A stretch of 20,006 nucleotides of DNA from Pelargonium nanum (Eukaryota > Streptophyta > Magnoliopsida > Geraniales > Geraniaceae). Below the pieces are notes generated by a model. The model was not told the origin of the DNA and did no database searches. It saw only the letters and a program-made list of their open reading frames with translations. The stretch is taken from positions 1 through 20,006 of the forward strand of contig JAYMTF010002026.1 in assembly GCA_036897485.1 (NCBI GenBank). Reading direction: 5' to 3'. The translations under genes were made by a program, and so were the position numbers. Below, piece after piece: positions 15,901 through 20,006 of this stretch (within the stretch, counting starts at the first letter, position 1; each line of letters begins with the position of its first letter).

Positions 15901-18900
15901 GAGTTGAGTTCCCCAAGCCAAGTACCAGCATGCCCGTAATCACAACCCAGATACAAAATTGTTAACCTGAAAGAAACACTGTAACCTAAACTGAAGAAGA
16001 GAGTATTTTCAGAGACAGATTCGCAGAGGACATGTTGCTTGGGATTAATGTTTAATCCATCTCCATAGTAATGCTGTTTTTTTTTTCAAATTTGTTTTTT
16101 TTATTTGTTATGGACATATCATCTACTAGGAATATTGATTCTTAATTGTCACCTTGTTCTCCAGTGTCAGTGTTGACAAAAGTATGTGTGAGCAATTGAG
16201 AATCTGGCTCCGGCAATTATTTTAGATTACTTTATGTAAGAGGAAATAATGCACTTCTATTCCTATTTTTTTGGTTATGCTGCCAACTATGTCAATTTTA
16301 GCCCTCTCGTAATTTCATGGGTACTCTCCTATGCTTGTTCATGGGACATATTTATACGATACCAGATGTGTTGCTTTTTAAATGTGAGTTCGATCATCTT
16401 CTTGTTCTCATGGGTTGGTACCTTTTGCAGCTCCTTTCAGTGGTCCCCTCGTGATTGCAGAAACTTTGGGTAGTGGGAAGAGTTCAGTAAAATCTCCGAA
16501 AGTCAAGGACCATTCAAAGAAAGACAGGTACCTTTTCAAACGAAGAGAAGAATCGAGCAACTCGAAAGTTCATCAAATTCGCCAAGGTCAAGCAAACTCC
16601 TCTGCCTCCTTAGCGTACGTAGAGGGATCACCTTTAGGAGTGGGGGATTTTGTGTTGCAGAAGAGGACTCCAGACATCTCTTTGAAGACTGAAATTCAAG
16701 CAAAACCTAGCAGTGGATCCACCAACATGGATGGTGCATGTTTAAGCCAAGATATATCTGCCAAGGCAAAAACCATGGATCACACTCCATCTCATATTAG
16801 TACTCTCGCGACACAAGATGCCAGTCTTGATGGAAAGCCATCTCTTGACTTGGAGAAGGCTCCTTTAAAAATGGATTCAGATTTAGTTATGGGTTCAAGT
16901 ATAAGCCAGATGGCCCCAGGTTTAAAAGATGGCGAATCACAGCCTCTACAGCAAGAAGGTAAAGCGGTGATTGACTTGAAACATGATGGTGGTGTAAATG
17001 TTTCTGTATCATATGAAGGCGTTCATGAACCTGAGCCCAGTTTCTTAACAAAAGTTGAAGGGGACCATGGTGTGGATCAGGCTCCTGGTTTCAGTGGTGG
17101 ACATTCTTTGCCGGTTGATGTAAAACGTGTTGTTGGAGTGAAGAAGGCAAAAGCTGTTAAAATGCCAGTGGGTGAGTCTGGGTCTGATATCTCTGTTTTG
17201 GGGGAGAAGAAGAAGAAGAAAAAGAAGAGGGACTTGGGCTCACAAGAAAGCACGGATCATCCACCAAAGCGTTTGGCCACTGGAAAAGGTGGGCCATCTG
17301 CTGGAAAATTGCATGGAAAGTCGACCTTAATTGGTTTGGGTCGTAAAGAGGATCCACAGCTGGACCATCCTAGGAAAAATGACAGCGCCAGCAATTCGAT
17401 GTCTACCTCTGTTTGGACGTCGCTGATGGTTGGTGAAGTTGTTGTGCCACAACTATTGACTGATTTGCATGCTCTTGCTCTGATTCCCTTTCATGGTGCG
17501 GAGAGAAATAGTCCTGCAATTATAAAGGAGTTCTTTGGGAAATTCCGATCAGATGCATTCCAGAAAAGCCAGAAAAGTTCCCTTCCATCACAAGCAGGTG
17601 AGAAGGGAGGATTTGAAGCTCGTCCTTCAAAACCCACGGCCATTGAAGATGTTTCTGACGTGCTGGGGGAAGCTGCAGAAACCAGTGATTTGGGGCCAGC
17701 GAAACCAGTGAAAGCCCTAGTCAGACCCAATGATCCAACAAAAGCTGGACGGAAACGTGGCCCTTCTGATCGGCAGGAAGAAAATGCGGCGAAGAAGGTG
17801 AAGAGGATGAATGATCTCAAGTCGATGGCTGCAGAAAAGAAGGCCAACCAAAAAACTCCAGAAGCACAGCGTGGAGAGGGCAGGAAAACAGCAGCTCTAG
17901 CTTCAGCTCCACAACCAAAGGCAGCAAGACCAGATGCCAGGAGAGCGGAACCACCTGTGAAGGCAGCTGACCCCACTATGCTGGTAATGAAGTTCCCTCC
18001 CGAAACATCTCTCCCTTCTGTTGCTGAGCTGAAGGCAAGGTTTGCACGTTTCGGGCCATTAGATTACACGGCCATCCGCGTATTCTGGAAAACCTCAATG
18101 TGTCGCGTTGTGTTCCGGCACAAACGTGATGCCCAGAGTGCACTCAAGTATGCTTCTGGAAACAACTCTTTATTTGGGAACGTGAATGTGAGATACAGCA
18201 TTCGTGAAATCGGTGTAGAACCCGCAGCTGAAGTTCCAGAATCTGGGAAGGGGGTACGAGGAGGAGATGACACTCCCAGCGAGACGGTGCGCATGAGCAA
18301 GGATCCTGTGATTGAACGGCCTCCTCGTGGGCAACAGCCGGCGGTGCAGCTCAAGTCAATTTTGAAGAAAGCATCGACCGGAGATGAGGTAACTGGTAGT
18401 AGTAATGGTGGTAGGGGGACGCCACGTGTAAAATTCATGTTGGGTGGGGAAGAAACTACAACTACAACTACTGCTACTACTAATAGCAGTAGTAGTAATG
18501 CAGAGCAATTGATGGTTGGTAATAAGAACAAGTACGACAACAATGCTAGTTTTGCAGAAGGTGGTGGTGCATCTTCTACTACTATTACTACTGCTACTAC
18601 TTCTGTTGTTGCAACAATGGATTTTAATAGTAACAACTTTCAAAAGGTCAATCCTTCTCTACCTCCATTGTCTGTTTTTCCTGCTCCTCCCTTATCTCAG
18701 CATCAGCAGCAGCACCATCAATTTGCTAAAGCCCCGTCGTATAATAATTCACACCACCAACACCAACACCAACACCAACACCATCATCATATTGAACTAC
18801 CCAGGAACATGTTTATTGAAAATGCTAGTAGCTCCATAGATATATCGGAGCAGATGCTAAGCCTTTTGACAAGGTGCAATGATGTTGTGTCCAACGTGAC

Positions 18901-18937
18901 TGGCTTATTGGGCTATGTTCCTTACCATCCTCTTTGA
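12919..18937 (+). CDS. PDP1: PWWP domain-containing protein, PDP1/PDP2-like chromatin reader
   Basis: Two coding exons, 12919-14056 and 16431-18937, join in phase 1 (G|CT, Ala380) through a GTAATT...TTGCAG intron and give 1214 aa, somewhat longer than the roughly 950-1070 aa I recall for the Arabidopsis homologues. The start is the first in-frame ATG after the leader. Residues 1-160 are acidic and low-complexity. Residues about 163-225 form the PWWP domain: GDMVWGKVKSHPWWPG with the PWWP signature at 178-181, then VAFFGDSSYGWFDPAEL; W180 and F208/F209 are likely aromatic-cage residues for methyl-lysine. Residues about 226-380 are the helical extension typical of plant PWWP proteins. A lysine run (about 639-646) is a probable nuclear signal. 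Residues about 715-760 hold a conserved LTDLHALALIPFHGAERN block, 895-971 an RRM-like segment, and 1022-1054 the SILKK...GTPRVKFMLGG motif. The tail (1182-1214) ends GYVPYHPL. PDP proteins in Arabidopsis associate with MSI4/FVE and MSI5 and support PRC2 silencing, including at FLC; applying that role here is inference. Confidence 0.93.
14415..14742 (-). mobile_element. Truncated TRIM copy (internal region plus one LTR)
   Basis: The sequence matches the internal part and downstream LTR of the element at 3165-3716. Shared blocks include AAATCG(A/G)CACT, GACATGTCTATCTGCAAG-like sequence, CACAAGGGGAGGCA, ACTAAAAGA and AATGTGGGGCTTTAGTCACCA-like sequence. The LTR spans about 14592-14742 and ends in TTCAACA. 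The complement of the adjacent bases reads TGGTAACAAAGC, a good initiator-tRNA-Met primer-binding site. The other LTR is missing, so this is a deletion derivative. The left boundary is approximate. Confidence 0.75.
15678..15699. repeat. Short perfect inverted repeat in the PWWP intron
   Basis: TTTACAAAT (15678-15686) and ATTTGTAAA (15691-15699) pair across a 4-base GAAT loop. Just upstream (15651) is TGTAGCACCCCGG, resembling the TGTAACACCCCG start of some plant LTRs. No partner terminus was found, so only the hairpin is claimed. Confidence 0.7.
17205..17229 (+). repeat. (GAA/AAG)n tract encoding the lysine run
   Basis: An in-frame AAG/AAA run encodes seven consecutive Lys residues flanked by Glu and Arg-Asp within the PWWP protein. 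It is a probable nuclear-localisation or nucleic-acid-binding patch and may vary in length between alleles. Confidence 0.8.
18455..18604 (+). repeat. In-frame ACT/ACA trinucleotide tracts (Thr/Ser-rich) in the PWWP gene
   Basis: Two ACT-type trinucleotide tracts (about 18455-18497 and 18575-18604) encode Thr-rich and Ser-rich stretches near residues 1055-1103. They keep the frame open but look like microsatellite expansions in a disordered tail rather than a domain. The complementary strand also stays open here, which produces long spurious frames. Confidence 0.8.
18697..18790 (+). repeat. In-frame CAG/CAC/CAA tracts (Gln/His-rich)
   Basis: CAG/CAC codons at about 18697-18720 and a CACCAA hexamer array at about 18751-18790 encode Gln- and His-rich runs (about residues 1136-1166), just before the conserved C-terminal segment. 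Such tracts are typical of disordered regions in plant nuclear proteins and are likely variable. Confidence 0.82.
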
Positions 18938-19440
18938 CAACTCAACGATCACAATCCGGATAGAGAAGAAGCTGGATGGAGGCTGATATGATTGATGATC
19001 AAGGTGGTTATTAAATTAGTAGTAATGTAATAGTACTTGCTCCTCCCTCTAAATGTACTTGATAGTGATGAGATGATAGAGAGTTGCTATTTGCTTTTTC
19101 TTCTCTTCAAATTCTAAATATTCACTTCATCCTTTATTTGTTGCTGTTGTTGAGGGAGCTAGTGATTGCTTGTATTATTATTATCTTCTTCACCTTCACC
19201 CACCTCACAAATTTAATTCCGTTTTCAGGTATATATTTTAAGCTGCAATTTCAAGTATTAGTTGCAACTACAGAGTTGAGGGCTTCAAATCAAACTCAAA
19301 ATGTTATTTGGTTGTCATAATGTTTGTGGGTGGGTGTGGAACATATTTGTATATTTTAGTATAAAATAACTAAGATTTTTTGAGAAAAAAATGATGAGAG
19401 TGAAAAACAAAAGGACGATTGTGTTGTGCGTTTGTTGAGA
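18938..19440 (+). other. PWWP gene 3' UTR and downstream flank
   Basis: Sequence after the TGA stop is T-rich and AT-rich. Poly(A)-signal-like stretches occur at about 19022-19031 (GTAATGTAAT) and 19359-19369 (AGTATAAAATA). The open frame at 19084-19320 is hydrophobic, low-complexity and unlike any known protein, so I treat it as non-coding. Confidence 0.5.
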
Positions 19441-19484
19441 TTCGCTTACAAGTTACGCGTACACATTCCCGCGAGGTCTAGAGT

Positions 19485-19510
19485 CGGTTCATCTGGTTGA
19501 AGATGAACCG
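19485..19510. repeat. Inverted repeat with 10-bp perfect arms
   Basis: CGGTTCATCT (19485-19494) and AGATGAACCG (19501-19510) flank a 6-base loop. It is GC-richer than its surroundings and is followed by a GGGCCTA doublet (19515-19529). It could be a terminator-like hairpin or the remnant of a mobile element. It lacks the T-run and context for a bacterial terminator, and none is expected here. Confidence 0.75.
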
Positions 19511-19639
19511 GATTGGGCCTAGGGGCCTAACTCAATTAAAAGAGAAAATTGGGAAAAGAATGAAACTAAAGTAAATTGAATGTAACCAAATGATTTTATG
19601 AGTGAATCCATATAAACATAACGGTTTGGATTTCTAGTA

Positions 19640-19868
19640 TGAGTCTCAAATTCTTTTTATTGATGGACTCGACACGTGCACGATCAGTGACTTTTTAAAT
19701 CGACACTCTTCCTCATGTGTAAACAATTTTTTTTCATAAATGGAATGTTGTAGACATATCCATATGCAGACGGGCCAAAAACCATAAGTGTAGACAATAT
19801 GAACGGGTCACTTTTAAACCAAATATGGATCAAAACCAGCTTATACCATATTCAACTTAATGAATGGG
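19640..19868 (-). mobile_element. TRIM fragment (internal region plus about 20 bp of LTR)
   Basis: The block TTTTTATTGATG, then GACACGTGCAC, AAATCGACACT, ATGCAGACGGGCC and ATGAACGGGTCA, follows the internal region of the 3165-3716 element in the same order and orientation. At 19837-19848 the complement reads TGGTATAAGCTG, a degraded primer-binding site, and only about 20 bp of LTR follow before unrelated sequence begins. The copy is therefore truncated at its LTR. The left boundary is approximate. Confidence 0.7.
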
Positions 19869-20006
19869 AAAATGCTAAATGTCCCAAATTTTGTACAAAA
19901 TTTGTTGTACAAAATGACTTGGCATCCTATGTGGCGAATACTTTTTTCGTATTTTTGTAGTTTAAAATTAATTTTAACGAATAACAACCCGGCATATATG
20001 ATACCA
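19869..20006. repeat. Edge of a palindrome-containing repeat at the window end
   Basis: An 18-bp perfect palindrome, AAATTTTGTACAAAATTT (19886-19903), is followed at once by another TTGTACAAAATG. The sequence then continues out of the window, so ends and full length cannot be judged. The form suggests the terminal part of a MITE that truncated the TRIM beside it. Confidence 0.45.

Larger units (their letters stand above)
14057..16430 (+). other. PWWP gene intron (2374 bp)
   Basis: The donor is AG|GTAATT and the acceptor TTTTGCAG, splitting an Ala codon. It is AT-rich throughout. It contains two small hairpins at 14331-14366 and 14402-14416, the truncated TRIM copy at about 14415-14742, and an inverted repeat at 15678-15699. 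If the intron were retained, the frame would run on for 29 codons from a Gly to a stop at 14146-14148. No embedded gene was found in the remaining 1.6 kb. Confidence 0.88.

Noticed and set aside
16249..16430. Upstream start or extra exon for PWWP exon 2 at 16249-16430
   Set aside because: The open frame at 16415 begins at a TTG inside the intron. The acceptor at 16430 joins in phase with the 14056 donor, making a separate start unnecessary.
17491..18643. Long minus-strand frames (161, 190 and 95 aa) opposite PWWP exon 2
   Set aside because: They are antisense to conserved coding sequence and low-complexity trinucleotide repeats. Their Ser-, Val- and Ala-rich translations match no family I know.
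18516..18839. 107-aa plus-strand frame rich in Leu, Thr and Asn
   Set aside because: It is a frame-shifted reading of the microsatellite part of the PWWP tail, and its Leu run is a product of the ACT repeat.

Overview
The window is nuclear DNA from a flowering plant, most likely a eudicot. Two intron-containing protein genes, an AT-rich background, canonical GT-AG introns, TA/CA/TTC microsatellites and small non-autonomous transposable-element remnants point there. The species cannot be fixed from the sequence. I see no bacterial, organellar or viral gene content, no tRNA or rRNA gene and no CRISPR-like array.

Layout, all on the + strand. Positions 1-525 are intergenic DNA, a TATA box and the leader of gene 1. 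Gene 1 (CDS 526-10874, 18 coding exons, 671 aa as spliced here) encodes a cytosolic-type class IV plant acyl-CoA-binding protein. It has an N-terminal acyl-CoA-binding domain, a Kelch propeller and a C-terminal coiled coil, and matches the Arabidopsis ACBP4/ACBP5 type. Its introns hold transposon remnants: a near-complete TRIM retrotransposon (3165-3716), a 99-bp hAT-like MITE candidate (10523-10621) and a strong inverted repeat (9863-9907). Positions 10875-12630 are the gene 1 3' UTR and an intergenic spacer with a degenerate GC-richer patch, a weak SINE-like block and a direct repeat. Gene 2 (CDS 12919-14056 joined to 16431-18937, 1214 aa) encodes a PWWP-domain chromatin protein of the PDP1/PDP2 type. 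Its single 2.4-kb coding intron carries a second, truncated TRIM copy. The 3' flank (18938-20006) carries a third TRIM fragment and the edge of another palindromic repeat.

The two proteins act in different processes: lipid trafficking in the cytosol, and chromatin reading in the nucleus. There is no operon-like link. From memory, the Arabidopsis homologues are also close neighbours on two duplicated segments (ACBP4 beside a PDP gene, ACBP5 beside another), so this looks like conserved microsynteny rather than a new system. The most useful observations are the three related TRIM copies within 17 kb, each carrying CACGTG boxes; the cluster of telobox and CT-repeat motifs at the start of the PWWP gene; a duplicated 5' splice site in gene 1; and an RRM-like fold candidate near the PWWP protein's C terminus.
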